Of a stretch of DNA of 27,416 nt, positions 16,306-25,319 are shown in pieces (the stretch's first letter is position 1; every line of letters starts with the position of its first letter). The notes below the pieces were generated by a model. It made no database searches and was not told the origin of the DNA. It saw nothing but the letters and a program-made list of their open reading frames with translations. Origin of the DNA: Stramenopiles sp. TOSAG23-3 (Eukaryota; Sar); contig LT642262.1 of the NCBI GenBank assembly GCA_900128585.1, forward strand, positions 1 through 27,416, given 5' to 3'. Both the position numbers and the translations under genes were made by a program.

Positions 16306-16731
16306 ATGGGAAAAATCTTAAAAAAAGGAAAGGTCGTTATCTTGCTTTCTGGGCGCCACGCAGGAAAGAAGGCCATCATTGTCAAGACCTTTGAAGAAGG
16401 TACCAAGAAGCAAAAGTTCCCTTGCGCTCTTGTTGCCGGCATGAGAGAAGGTCCACGCAGAGTAACCCGATCCATGGGAAAGAAGAAGACTGAAAAGAAT
16501 GTCTCCAAGATCAAGCCGTTCATTAAATATGTTAACTTCACGCACGTAATGCCAACACGCTACCAAGTCGACCTTGACCTTCAGTCAATCATCAACCCAT
16601 CGGAAATTGATAAAGAAACGATGAAGAGTTTGAAAGAGACGTTCAAGAACAGATACTTGAACCAGAACGAGGCCAAGAGTGACAAAGCGTACAACGGTGC
16701 CAAATTCTTCTTCCAAAGGTTGCGATTCTAA
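16306..16731 (+). CDS. RPL27: Large ribosomal subunit protein eL27 (RPL27)
   Basis: This is cytosolic 60S protein eL27, 141 aa, slightly longer than the 136 aa of human. It begins MGKILKKGKVVILLSGRHAG, which is the KOW motif, followed by KKAIIVKTFEEGTK, the ALVAGMREGPRRVTRSMGKK segment, IKPFIKYVNFTHVMPTRYQV and the conserved C-terminal end KFFFQRLRF. eL27 is an archaeal/eukaryotic-specific surface protein of the 60S subunit. The ATG is in an ACCATGG context. No intron is present. Confidence 0.98.
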   Translation: MGKILKKGKVVILLSGRHAGKKAIIVKTFEEGTKKQKFPCALVAGMREGPRRVTRSMGKKKTEKNVSKIKPFIKYVNFTHVMPTRYQVDLDLQSIINPSEIDKETMKSLKETFKNRYLNQNEAKSDKAYNGAKFFFQRLRF

Positions 16732-17522
16732 TTTTGTATTAGCATAACTTAGTAGCAGTAGATTTCATCATATTCTTCTACGTTGTATTATATATACCTA
16801 CAATACCACCACCATACCCCATATACTACTACAACTTTATAATGGTACTGTGCACCTGTTGCACATTTTTATGGAAGATAGCCGTCAGACGTTCAGGCGA
16901 TGCGGATCAACTTTTTCTGATTGGGGTCACAAATGGAAGTGGGGGGTGGGGGAGATTGCATTTAAAAGGCTACGAACAAAAGGGTTTAACAGAAAAGAAA
17001 AAATACTTCATGTGTTACTTCGTACTTGAATTTCAATATTCAACCTGTGCCTGCGATCCCTACACCAGCTCGCTCCATGCTTCGCCGGCAGGTCCACAAG
17101 TTTTAAATGATGCAAAAAACTCTCCTCTACCCGGGTCCTAAATTGTGATAAAAGCGCTTAAGTTCTTAAGTTTTACTTTTTGTCGCTCGAAAAAATCTCG
17201 ATACTAAAAACGTTCATTCGCCCCGATTTTCATAACTGTTAATTCTTAACCTTTTCTGTTCAATAAAACTTACCGGTCGTTTTCCCTCGCCAGCCGTTCA
17301 CAGCCTAGGCGCTGAGGGGGGTGGGGAGAGCTCTGCTCGATAAAATTGGTGTAGTTCAAAAAATACAAAGCGTTTTACTACTTACACGTTTCACAGGAAT
17401 AAAAAAAGAGTCTGGGGTCTCTCAATGTTTGGTTTTTCTGCGCAAAGTTTAAAGTTAGAAAGGGCGTTACTTCGTGATTGTCAAAACATAAGGGTAGAGA
17501 AAGCCTGCGTTCGTCCGGCACA
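16732..17522. other. Tail-to-tail spacer eL27/BuGZ, GC-richer, with a doubtful small ORF
   Basis: This spacer is less AT-rich than others. A plus-strand ORF (16842-17141, 99 aa) has a mixed, protein-like composition (GYEQKGLTEKKKYFMCYFVL in its middle, many cysteines) but no recognisable family, signal or domain. An overlapping frame from 16871 is also open for about 50 codons. A short symmetric patch CAGCCTAGGCGCTG lies near 17301-17314. It may be long 3' UTRs, an ncRNA or a lineage-specific gene; evidence does not decide. Confidence 0.35.
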
Positions 17523-18614
17523 TCACTTATCGTTCGGTTCTTGGGCGGGTGACGCCTCCTTGTTACGGCGTTTTCTCCATTTTATCGCTCGTAATTCTTC
17601 CATCGATAAGCCGTTGGGCGATTGAAAAACAATGGTAACGTTAGAAGATTTTTTACTGTTTGAAATGCTAACTGCTGGCGGGGGCGTCGCGTTCTCTGGC
17701 ACAACTGTTTTCTTTCCCACAGCTATACTGGGTGCTGCAGTAGGCAGAGGGCCTGGGACAACTTGGCCCATCCCCCCGGCCGGAGGCTTCGACACGGGCA
17801 CTGCCGTAGCCGGTGGCGGCGCAGAGAACAGGCCAGGGGGTGGTTTGAAAGCAGGTAGGTTTGGGCCAGCACCGTCCGCCACACTATCACTATTGTTGAT
17901 TGCCGCTACGTGTGGTGCTCCGGCAATGGCGATCGCTGGCGGCGGTGCGGCAGCCGCAATGCCGGGGGGTGGAAATGCGTTCTTTGGCGGCGGGTATATG
18001 CTATTCATGGATGGGGGCGGGCCAAGGGCTGGGGGCATCCTCCCAGGGGGAGGTGCGCCGTACGACATGGGAGGCGGTGCATAACCGTAGCCCATCGGTC
18101 GAGCATGAGCGCCGTTGTAAGCAGCCATTGGCGGCGGCCTCACCGTGTTGTACATTCCATAAGGGTTCATGGCACCGTAAGGGTTGTACCCACCCGGGAC
18201 TTGCCCGTACGCCGCATACTGAGAGGCCCGGTTGTACTGAAGCTGCGCTGGGCCAGGCGCATTCCCCACTCCACCCGCAACACTATCTGTTGGGCTTTTG
18301 ATCCCAAGCTTTTTCCGCCGCTCTTCCAACGCACTTACGGGTATGCCATTCATTCCAATAAGATTTCTACCTACATTCACATCGTTCCGGCCATCCAGTG
18401 CGTTCGGCACGTACACCAAAGACGTCTTATGGACCTGAAGTGAGTGAGTACAAAGCCCGTATACGTTTGCCGCTCGCCTATTGCAACGCAAGCACTTGAA
18501 GTGTCGTTGGTTCTGGTGGTCTACGAGATCCATTTCTGTTGAAAATTCACGGTCACAAAAATAACACCAAATATCTGGCTTCTCCTCTACTACTTTTCGT
18601 TTCTTTCGCCCCAT
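17523..18614 (-). CDS. BuGZ/ZNF207/SUF4-like zinc finger protein
   Basis: This 363-aa protein starts MGRKKRK and has two C2H2 fingers: WCYFCDREF...HQNQRH (Cys17, Cys20, His33, His38) and FKCLRCNRRA...HSLQVH (Cys41, Cys44, His57, His62). These are followed by the family phrase VHKTSLVYVPNALDGR and IGMNGIP. A long Pro/Gly/Ala/Tyr-rich low-complexity region (about 128-310) follows, and LSMEELRAIKWRK near residue 336. ZNF207/BuGZ binds Bub3 through a C-terminal GLEBS motif and helps kinetochore and spindle assembly, while plant SUF4 acts in transcription. The SMEE..RA core here resembles GLEBS but the flanks differ. The Pro-rich region is expected to be disordered and to phase-separate, as known for BuGZ. 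The ATG at 18614 is chosen over 18641, because it yields the conserved MGRKKRK start. Confidence 0.9.
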   Translation of the reverse strand: MGRKKRKVVEEKPDIWCYFCDREFSTEMDLVDHQNQRHFKCLRCNRRAANVYGLCTHSLQVHKTSLVYVPNALDGRNDVNVGRNLIGMNGIPVSALEERRKKLGIKSPTDSVAGGVGNAPGPAQLQYNRASQYAAYGQVPGGYNPYGAMNPYGMYNTVRPPPMAAYNGAHARPMGYGYAPPPMSYGAPPPGRMPPALGPPPSMNSIYPPPKNAFPPPGIAAAAPPPAIAIAGAPHVAAINNSDSVADGAGPNLPAFKPPPGLFSAPPPATAVPVSKPPAGGMGQVVPGPLPTAAPSIAVGKKTVVPENATPPPAVSISNSKKSSNVTIVFQSPNGLSMEELRAIKWRKRRNKEASPAQEPNDK

Positions 18615-19746
18615 GATACAATACACAAAAACCAAAACCAAAACAACTTCTACCTATGCTAAAAAAATATGTTTCGGAGAGCAACACTACCCGCACGTGC
18701 TCGTTCTGGTCGTCTGTCTTCCGTTACACGAATCGCAAACTTCACAAGTAAATTCTCGACGTTCAAAATCCTTGCTTTTTCTATCTTACTGTGTTAACAG
18801 AGGATCTGTTGATCTTTTCCAAAATTTTATATTCAATACAGATTACTTTTGATCTTGGAAGGTTATCGATCTCTCCCTCCTTTTCTTTCTTTCTTTCTTT
18901 CTTTGATTGTTGTTGATTGTGAAAATTAAATGTGCTGCATATAAATTATTATTAATATACCAATAATAATAATAATAATAAAAAAAAAAAAATAAATATA
19001 ATAAAAAAATAATAATAATTAATAGAAGAAGAAGAGAAAGAAGAAGAAGAACCAAGGAAAGAAGAGAAGAGAAAAGTAGTAGCCACAAATATAATAAATA
19101 AGAAAAGGCGCCATTATGTGTCTCAGTCTTATTATAATAATGAGCTCTAATAATTGGTACTACTATTACTATATTAATATTATTGGGAAAATTTTCTTTT
19201 TTTCTCTTCTTCTGCTTTCTTCTTTTTCTTCTCTTCTTCTTCTTCTTCTTCTTCTTCTTCTTCTTTCTTCTTTCTTCTTCTTCTTCTTCTTTTGTCTTCT
19301 TCTTCTTCTTCTTTCTTCTTCTTCTTCTTTTGTCTTCTTCTTCTTTCTTCTTCTTCTTCTTCTTCTTCTTCTTCTTCTTCGCGAATTCATTCATGTTGTT
19401 GTGGTGGTGGTGCTGCGCTGCTCCAAAAAACAAAAAAAACAACAACAAAATTTTTTATTTTAATAATAATAATAATAATGAATTACAAATGAAGAATATG
19501 AAGTAGAATTTGATTTCGAAATATGATGAAAAGAAGTAGGAAGGAAAGAATTGCTACGAATTGACGTAAAGATATTGAACACAGAAATTGTTTCTCGTGC
19601 TGTTGTTTTTTATTTTTTAAACTGTGGTTTGTATTTAGTATAGTATTCACCCTACCCATTCACACGTTTCACACCCACGCACACGCGGGCACCCCTGTTT
19701 GTTGACTCGAGAGCGTCTTGCAGCGGCAAACGTTATTTTCCCGGCA
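18615..19746. other. Head-to-head spacer, BuGZ/Rab escort protein
   Basis: AT-rich with several simple repeats: (CTTT)n at 18882-18904, poly(A)/AAT runs near 18960-19020, a GAA tract and a CTT tract (annotated separately). The last 100 nt before the escort protein gene are richer in C (CACACCCACGCACACGCGGG). ORFs here encode only repeats. Confidence 0.7.
19024..19380. repeat. GAA tract followed by long CTT tract
   Basis: A purine run of GAAGAAGA type (19024-19077) is separated by about 115 nt from a nearly pure pyrimidine tract, mainly CTT triplets (19193-19380) with a few G interruptions such as TTTTGTC. The two arms are complementary, so a large hairpin or triplex is possible, as in the 6834-7129 repeat. 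Both lie between head-to-head genes. Confidence 0.95.
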
Positions 19747-21996
19747 ATGGAAGACGAAGTTTTGAAGGGTCAATTTGATGCTGTTGTTTTAGGTACTGGT
19801 TTGGTGCAGTCCATTCTTGCGGGCGCCCTTGCATTGCATGGAAAAAAAGTTATTCACATCGATAAGAACGATTTTTATGGTGAATACACTTCGTCCCACA
19901 CCCTCGACAGTTTTCCATCGACCGATGCGAGCCCTGGGGAACGTGCAGAACCGAGCACCGTGCCGTGCGCAGACAATGTAGACACAAAGAGTTTTTCTCT
20001 GCCGACAAGGTCTCTTGCGGGGATGAACGTTTTGTCAGTGTCCCCCAATGGCCTGGGGGAGAGAAAAAAGAAGCTCCAGGCCATAAAAAGGTTCCCAGTT
20101 GGCGCGGTCGTTGACGTTTCCCCGTTTGGCCTAGGGTTCGTCGCGGCGCACCACGACAATGGGAACGCGAAAGTGTTGCTCGACTGGAGGCTGGCGGACA
20201 ACGGGAACCAGAGTTTTGCAGTTATGCACGTTCCGTTCAATCGCTTAAGAAAGGCCTTTCCTGGCACAAAAGTTCGCACGCCCATGGGGGAGGGAAAGCT
20301 ATGGTCGATGAGGAAGAAGGACAATGTCGCGGTGGTGCACTTGAATTGGCGGCTCGCGAACGGAGGGGTCGCCCAGCTGTTCGTTCCCCAACGAACGCTC
20401 CTGAGGTCAAGGTGGCTGCAAGAGGTCCAGGCAGAATCGATAGCAGCAGCAGCAGCAGTGCATGGGAGCACGGCAAACGGCACGTCGGACGCTCTGAATG
20501 GCATGATCTTGAACTCCCACCGGTTCTGCATTGACCTGTCGCCGTACCTGCTGCTCTGCCGCGGCGCGTCCGTCAATTACATCGTTCAGTCCAACGTTGC
20601 GCAGTACATCGAGTTCAAGTCCTTGGACAAAATGCACCTTGCGACGAGCGTCGCGGAGGGGGGCTTGAAAATAAAGGCCGTGCCGTGCACAAAATCTGAT
20701 GTGTTCAAGTCAAGTGAACTGTCGCTGGTAGAAAAAAGGGTCTTGATGAAGTTCACGCGATTCTGCGTTGACATTGGCACCGAGGATGTGCTGAGAAAAA
20801 ACGATCGCACCTTGGGGAGCGGCAGGTCGTTGACAAGGCCGCAGAACAAAAGGGTGGAGAGCTACGATTACGAGGGGCACCGTGAAAAACCTTTTTCCGA
20901 GTTCTTGAAGAATTGCAACGTGCCCGACGGGCTAGCGAGCACAATCATGTACGCCATCGGGCTTCTCCCGTCAAACTGCGAGTCGTACAACTCCGCGGTG
21001 ACCACGGAGGTCGGGATGGCTGCCATCCAGAGCCACCTAGCGGCGCTGGGGCGATTTGGAAATACGGCGTTTTTGACCCCTCTGTGGGGTGCAGGGGAAA
21101 TGCCCCAGGCCTTTTGCCGGCTGGCTGCGGTGAACGGGGGGATATACTTGCTCCGAAAAACTCCAGTAGTGATGAACGTTGCCCTCGGCGGGCAGGGGGG
21201 CACCAGCGAAATGGTCATGATGGAAGGCGAATACCAGACGAGCGCCGAAGCGGACGCGGACGCGTCGTTCCACAGCCTTGTGCTGAGAGACGGTTCGCGC
21301 ATCAAAGGGGAGAACCTGGTGATGGGGGAGGATTACATCCCCTCGGAATTTTTGGCGCCTGAGTCCGGGGACGCTGGGCCTGGGGTTGCACGCTGCGCCC
21401 TGGTAACGAAGACGCCGTTGGCCAGCGACGGATGTGGCAAAGCAATGGTGGTGGTCCCGCCGTTTACCAATGGAATCGGCAACCAGCGAACCATTTACGT
21501 GCTCCAGTTGGACGACGAATCGAACGTTGCCCCGAAGGATTACTACGTGGTCCACCTTACAACAGAAGTGGCGCGCGGGGAAACGAAGGGCCAAGCCGCG
21601 GACGCGGTAGAGTCCCTGAAAAGGGTGGTTGCATCCTTCTACACAGATGACGAAAGCGTCCTGTGGAGCTCTTACTTCACCCGCTCGTCTGCACGATTGC
21701 GACGGAAAGGCGCCGAAGTACCGCGCGGTGTGTTCTTCGTTACCGAAGATTATTCGGCAGAGGCGGCGCCGACGACGGGCGAACCTTTGTCCATGGTCTG
21801 CTTCCAAAGCGCATTCAACCGCGCAAAGGCCATATTTGAACGAATTTGCCCAGAGGGAGAATTTCTGAAGAAGCCCGAAGAGCTCGCCGAGGCCCACGCG
21901 GCGCTTCAGCGCATCGGTGGCGACGAGGACGTAGACAGTGACCTCGAGGGCCTCGAATTTGATGAATCGTTGTACATGGAAGAGGGCGAGGACTGA
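19747..21996 (+). CDS. Rab escort protein (REP/CHM, Mrs6-like) with inserted tandem repeats
   Basis: REP presents newly made Rab GTPases to geranylgeranyl transferase II and delivers the prenylated Rab to membranes. The 749-aa protein opens with the GDI/REP dinucleotide fold DAVVLGTGLVQSILAGALAL and HIDKNDFYGE. It continues, after a long insert, with FCIDLSPYLLLCRGASVNYI, VQSNVAQYIEFKSLD, then EKPFSEFLKNC, ALGRFGNTAFLTPLWGAGEM, PQAFCRLAAVNGGIYLLRK. The LGR-GNT-FL-PL-G-GE-PQ-FCR wording is REP rather than GDI. The insert (about 56-230) holds two SH3-like repeats, each starting FP and containing VxLxWRLA (about 116-170 and 171-220). The C-terminus is acidic. The start is the ATG at 19747; only TTG codons lie upstream in frame. 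It is clearly longer than human REP1 (653 aa). Confidence 0.92.
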   Translation: MEDEVLKGQFDAVVLGTGLVQSILAGALALHGKKVIHIDKNDFYGEYTSSHTLDSFPSTDASPGERAEPSTVPCADNVDTKSFSLPTRSLAGMNVLSVSPNGLGERKKKLQAIKRFPVGAVVDVSPFGLGFVAAHHDNGNAKVLLDWRLADNGNQSFAVMHVPFNRLRKAFPGTKVRTPMGEGKLWSMRKKDNVAVVHLNWRLANGGVAQLFVPQRTLLRSRWLQEVQAESIAAAAAVHGSTANGTSDALNGMILNSHRFCIDLSPYLLLCRGASVNYIVQSNVAQYIEFKSLDKMHLATSVAEGGLKIKAVPCTKSDVFKSSELSLVEKRVLMKFTRFCVDIGTEDVLRKNDRTLGSGRSLTRPQNKRVESYDYEGHREKPFSEFLKNCNVPDGLASTIMYAIGLLPSNCESYNSAVTTEVGMAAIQSHLAALGRFGNTAFLTPLWGAGEMPQAFCRLAAVNGGIYLLRKTPVVMNVALGGQGGTSEMVMMEGEYQTSAEADADASFHSLVLRDGSRIKGENLVMGEDYIPSEFLAPESGDAGPGVARCALVTKTPLASDGCGKAMVVVPPFTNGIGNQRTIYVLQLDDESNVAPKDYYVVHLTTEVARGETKGQAADAVESLKRVVASFYTDDESVLWSSYFTRSSARLRRKGAEVPRGVFFVTEDYSAEAAPTTGEPLSMVCFQSAFNRAKAIFERICPEGEFLKKPEELAEAHAALQRIGGDEDVDSDLEGLEFDESLYMEEGED

Positions 21997-22157
21997 CGGA
22001 GTGGGGTGGGAGAGGTGTAAATAGAGAGGAGAGAACTGTGTCGTTGCGAAGTTGTGCAACGGCGTGAGTAAGAATTCTTACAAAACAAAAACCTTATTTT
22101 TGTAATATATTTAATTATATATGTGTATGTACGATGAGGCTTGGGCGGCCATTGGTT

Positions 22158-23627
22158 TTACTTGGGCTCAATGTCTTTAAACTCTGGGTGCGGCATATCG
22201 AACTCGTCGCGCTTGTCGTTCCTCATGTCCATCTTCGTGGCCCACTGATTCTTCGGGAGTTCCTTGTTCAAGTAATCGTTCTGCACCTTGTCCTTCCTTG
22301 AGTTCGGGTACTGGTTCCAGTCGTCGATTTTGTGCGTCTGATCGCGGTGCCTACGTTCCATTTCTTTTCCGAACTCCAAGGCGGGGTTGGCACCTTGCAT
22401 CTTTCCACCGGTGAGCTCGTTGCTGCCGACCTCGCCACCTTGGCGCTGGATACTATTTCCTTGCGTCTGCCTGGTGAACTGCGAGCTAATTTCTTTATTG
22501 TAGTCGTCTGCTATCTTTGTCTCGGGCTCCTTCTTGACGACCTTTTCCTTCGGCCTGAGGTACTGAATGTCGAAGCCTGGGACGTCGTCTTGGTGCTCCA
22601 TGCGCTGGTTGATGGACAACATGTCGTCGACTTCATTGCCGACGTGCCCCTCTTCTAAATGACCCTCGCTGCTGCGGTCGCGCAGGATCTTCCCCTTGGT
22701 GATTCCGATGGTCGGCGTGCCGCTGTTGACGTCCTGCTTTCTGACCCCGAGCCCAGCCATTTTCTTCTTGTCTAAGATGGTAAGATCTGGCGTGAGGATG
22801 GGGTTCTTCGGCTTCTCGATCGGAGTCCCGCCCTTCCCGGTCTCAGACTCTTTGATGGCCTGCTCCAAGGCCTTCTTCATGGCGTCGTTCACGACGTCCG
22901 TGATCTGCTTGTCGGTCGGGGCGACGTCCTTCAGGCGCGCCGTCAAGATGACGGGGAGCGTCTCGTTGGTCGCGTGGGCGGCGGCCCAGAGGGCCTTGTC
23001 CTCCGTGATCTTTTCGTGGGCCGAATGCCCGATCAAAAGGTGTCGCATGCCTAGCCGGTCGATGAGGCGTTCCCGCTCGACCTGGAGTTTCGTTTCGTTG
23101 GGCAGGATCTTGATCAGCGCCATGATCTGCCTTAGCCGGTGGTGGGCCTTGCCGAGAAAGAGCACGTTCCCCCTCATCTTCTCCGTCCCGTTTTGCCCCT
23201 CGATGACGGTGGTGGTCACGGGCCCGGCCGTCGTGTTGTAGTGGACGAAGCGCTCGCAGCGGTCCCCGAGCCAGTCCCCCTCGCAGACGCACTCCTTCAG
23301 GTCGACGTTGCACTTGCCGTGGTGGCTGCAAAAGTCTAAGTGCGCGCAGTACGTCAGGTCGTCCGGGGTGTCGTCGAAGTCGGAGGTCGGGCGATCGAGC
23401 CTGATCGCTTCGTACTTCTTCACTATTTTTACACAGCACTGGTTGGTGTAGTCGCCCGTGCAGTGCCCTGGCTGCAGAGACGTCGTGCAGTTCCCAGGCT
23501 TGCCACAGGTCCCGGTGACTCCGTGTAGGCAGGGCATCCCGGGGTCCCCAGGCTTGCGCAGGTCTACGCTGGCGGAAGCGTAGGAGGCGGCCAAGGCCAG
23601 CGACGCGACGAGGTATCTACTAAACAT
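22158..23627 (-). CDS. Secreted cysteine-rich EGF-domain protein, unknown
   Basis: A 489-aa protein with a signal peptide (MFSRYLVASLALAASYASA, 1-19). First comes a six-cysteine module, CLHGVTGTCGKPGNC to TGDYTNQCCVK (33-65), whose CxG..N.QCC ending recalls small modules in secreted fungal and oomycete hydrolases. Next is a complete EGF-like domain with Cys94, 100, 106, 113, 115 and 124. Several N-glycosylation sequons (NCT, NTT, NGT, NET) follow. The remaining 340 residues are hydrophilic and highly charged, with no membrane helix or GPI-like end. It is secreted or lumenal, and the charged part may be an extracellular scaffold. I recognise no homologous family. The gene is tail-to-tail with the Rab escort gene at only 161 bp and is GC-rich. 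Confidence 0.82.
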   Translation of the reverse strand: MFSRYLVASLALAASYASASVDLRKPGDPGMPCLHGVTGTCGKPGNCTTSLQPGHCTGDYTNQCCVKIVKKYEAIRLDRPTSDFDDTPDDLTYCAHLDFCSHHGKCNVDLKECVCEGDWLGDRCERFVHYNTTAGPVTTTVIEGQNGTEKMRGNVLFLGKAHHRLRQIMALIKILPNETKLQVERERLIDRLGMRHLLIGHSAHEKITEDKALWAAAHATNETLPVILTARLKDVAPTDKQITDVVNDAMKKALEQAIKESETGKGGTPIEKPKNPILTPDLTILDKKKMAGLGVRKQDVNSGTPTIGITKGKILRDRSSEGHLEEGHVGNEVDDMLSINQRMEHQDDVPGFDIQYLRPKEKVVKKEPETKIADDYNKEISSQFTRQTQGNSIQRQGGEVGSNELTGGKMQGANPALEFGKEMERRHRDQTHKIDDWNQYPNSRKDKVQNDYLNKELPKNQWATKMDMRNDKRDEFDMPHPEFKDIEPK

Positions 23628-24050
23628 GCTGCGTTTTTGTTTGTTTGCGTGCAGTGCAATTATTCAAAACTAACGACTCAAACCCGAAAACGAAAACGGT
23701 AAATACTATTGAAATACGGCTGGCAGACAGTGAAATAAAAAAGCACTAACTTCCCACTCACTCGACAGACAGACGAACGGGTCCCAACTCGATCGATGTT
23801 AACGTTCACTCCTTGCTTCGAACGAACCAACAAACAGAACACTCACCGTAAGAAAGACAGGTAAGTAAACGAGCGAAGAAACAAACAAACGAAGAAACAA
23901 ACACTTGTTCACAGCGTCACGCAAGAATGATACGAAAGGACAAGCTTTAATAACCAGACGTTTGTTGTCTTCGCACATCAATCAACCTCTTTTGTTCCAC
24001 TACTTTAACTCTTGTAACAATTTAATAATTTATTTCCTTTCAATATTAGC

Positions 24051-24052
24051 TC

Positions 24053-24088
<36 letters not shown>

Positions 24089-24101
24089 TTTCTTTTTCTT
24101 T
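24051..24101. repeat. (CTTT)n microsatellite
   Basis: Tandem CTTT units with one GTTT interruption, in the 5' spacer of the EGF-domain gene. Confidence 0.9.
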
Positions 24102-24201
24102 AAATTTAATAAAATAAACGAAAACTAGATCGATGCTATTTTAATGTATTATACTTATATTATGTATATAATTATTCCTATCTATTTATAATATAATAAT
24201 A

Positions 24202-24217
24202 CCCCCCCCCCCCCCCC
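24202..24217. repeat. Poly(C) run, C16
   Basis: Sixteen C residues in a row followed by TCTTCTTTTC, in strongly AT-rich surroundings. A shorter C10 run precedes T9 at 12347-12365 in another head-to-head spacer. Confidence 0.95.
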
Positions 24218-24461
24218 TCTTCTTTTCATCTTTTTTAGTTGAATAAAAAAAAGAGGAACGGAGTCTCCTCCTTTTTATTTTAATTTAAAAAAAGAAATAA
24301 ATAGTACATATTTATATAGTGTTTCTATATACATTATACAGTATCAGTTAAGTAAGAATTATAGATTAGATAGAAAGAAGGCTAACTATATTATTTAATT
24401 TAAACAGGTATAAATAAGAGAGATAAGAGAATGGCAGAATTAATAGAATAAGCCTTGCCTG

Positions 24462-24673
24462 CTTCCTTCCTTTCTTCCTTTCTTCCTCTTCTTCCTCTTC
24501 TTCCTTCCTTCCTCTTCTTCCTCTTCTTCCTTCCTCTTCTTCCTTCCTTCCTCTTCTTCCTTTCTTCCTTCCTTCCTCTTCTTCCTCTTCTTCCTTCCTC
24601 TTCTTCCTCTTCTTCCTTCCTCTTCTTCCTCTTCTTCCTTCCTCTTCTTCCTTCCTCTTCTTCCTTCCTTCCT
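24462..24673. repeat. (CTTCCT)/(CCTTCCTCTT) pyrimidine tract
   Basis: A tract of about 212 nt of pure pyrimidine made of CTTCCTCTTCCT and CTTCCTTCCT units, with C-richer units than the other CTT tracts. It lies between divergent genes. The Ser/Leu/Pro and Lys/Glu/Arg ORFs through it are artefacts. Confidence 0.95.
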
Positions 24674-25102
24674 GGCCTTTCCAACTGATAAATTCGTTTT
24701 ATAAAATAGGGTATTAATAAAAGGAGATGTTCTATTTATTATAAGTTACCGGTTGATAATATTCATTTTGTTCTCTAATACTGTATGGTATAAATACTCT
24801 CTCTTCTTCTTTTTATTATAATAATATTATTTAAGAGAGAAGAGAGAAGAGACTAATAATTTAATTTAAAATTATTATTTTTATTACGACTATATTATAA
24901 ATAATAGGCAATTTTATTAATTATTTATTATTAGACTATCATAGTAGGTCTTCTATCTATACTCTATACATCTCTACAACAACATCTTCTAATGTGGTGT
25001 GTGTATACAGTACCAATTGGTATTGTGTTATACTTTAAAGGTAGCATTTTTATCTACGTTAAGAGTATTTGATATTCATTAGGGTTAACAAAGATAGAGA
25101 AC

Positions 25103-25132
25103 GAGAGAGAGAGAGAGAGAGAAAGAGAAAGA
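25103..25132. repeat. (GA)n dinucleotide repeat
   Basis: About ten GA units followed by GAAAGAGAAAGAGG, starting about 217 nt before the kinase ATG. GA runs in such positions act as binding sites for GAGA-type factors in some lineages; that role is not shown here. Confidence 0.85.
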
Positions 25133-25319
25133 GGCTTGTTAAACCAGTATTTATAGATTGTAAAGGGTTTAGTGTGTTTGTACATAGTAGTTCGCATTCA
25201 CGTACAAACCAACGAGACCGTCGTCCTCAACACCAACTGCAGTAGTTAGCTGGAGCGACCCCGGTGACCGGACGAACGAGCGAACGAGCGGGAGGACCAC
25301 GTTGCGGTCTGCGTGCCAT

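Larger units (their letters stand above)
23628..25319. other. Head-to-head spacer, EGF protein/kinase
   Basis: Nearly 1.7 kb without a gene. Near the EGF gene it has repeated AACAAAC/GAAGAAAC strings (about 23870-23905). It then contains (CTTT)n (24051-24101), a C16 run (24202-24217), a long AT-rich part, the CCTCTT tract and, about 200 nt before the kinase ATG, a (GA)n run (25103-25122, then GAAAGAGAAAGAGG). A GTTAACCCTAAT (telo-box-like) string on the minus strand lies at about 25079-25090. No RNA gene is recognised. Confidence 0.65.

Noticed and set aside
18843-19506. Several ORFs of Ser, Leu, Phe, Lys or Arg runs on both strands
   Set aside because: Same repeat artefact; all frames of a CTT tract are open.
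24400-24688. ORFs through the CCTCTT tract
   Set aside because: Pure repeat translation, open on both strands, no real gene signals.
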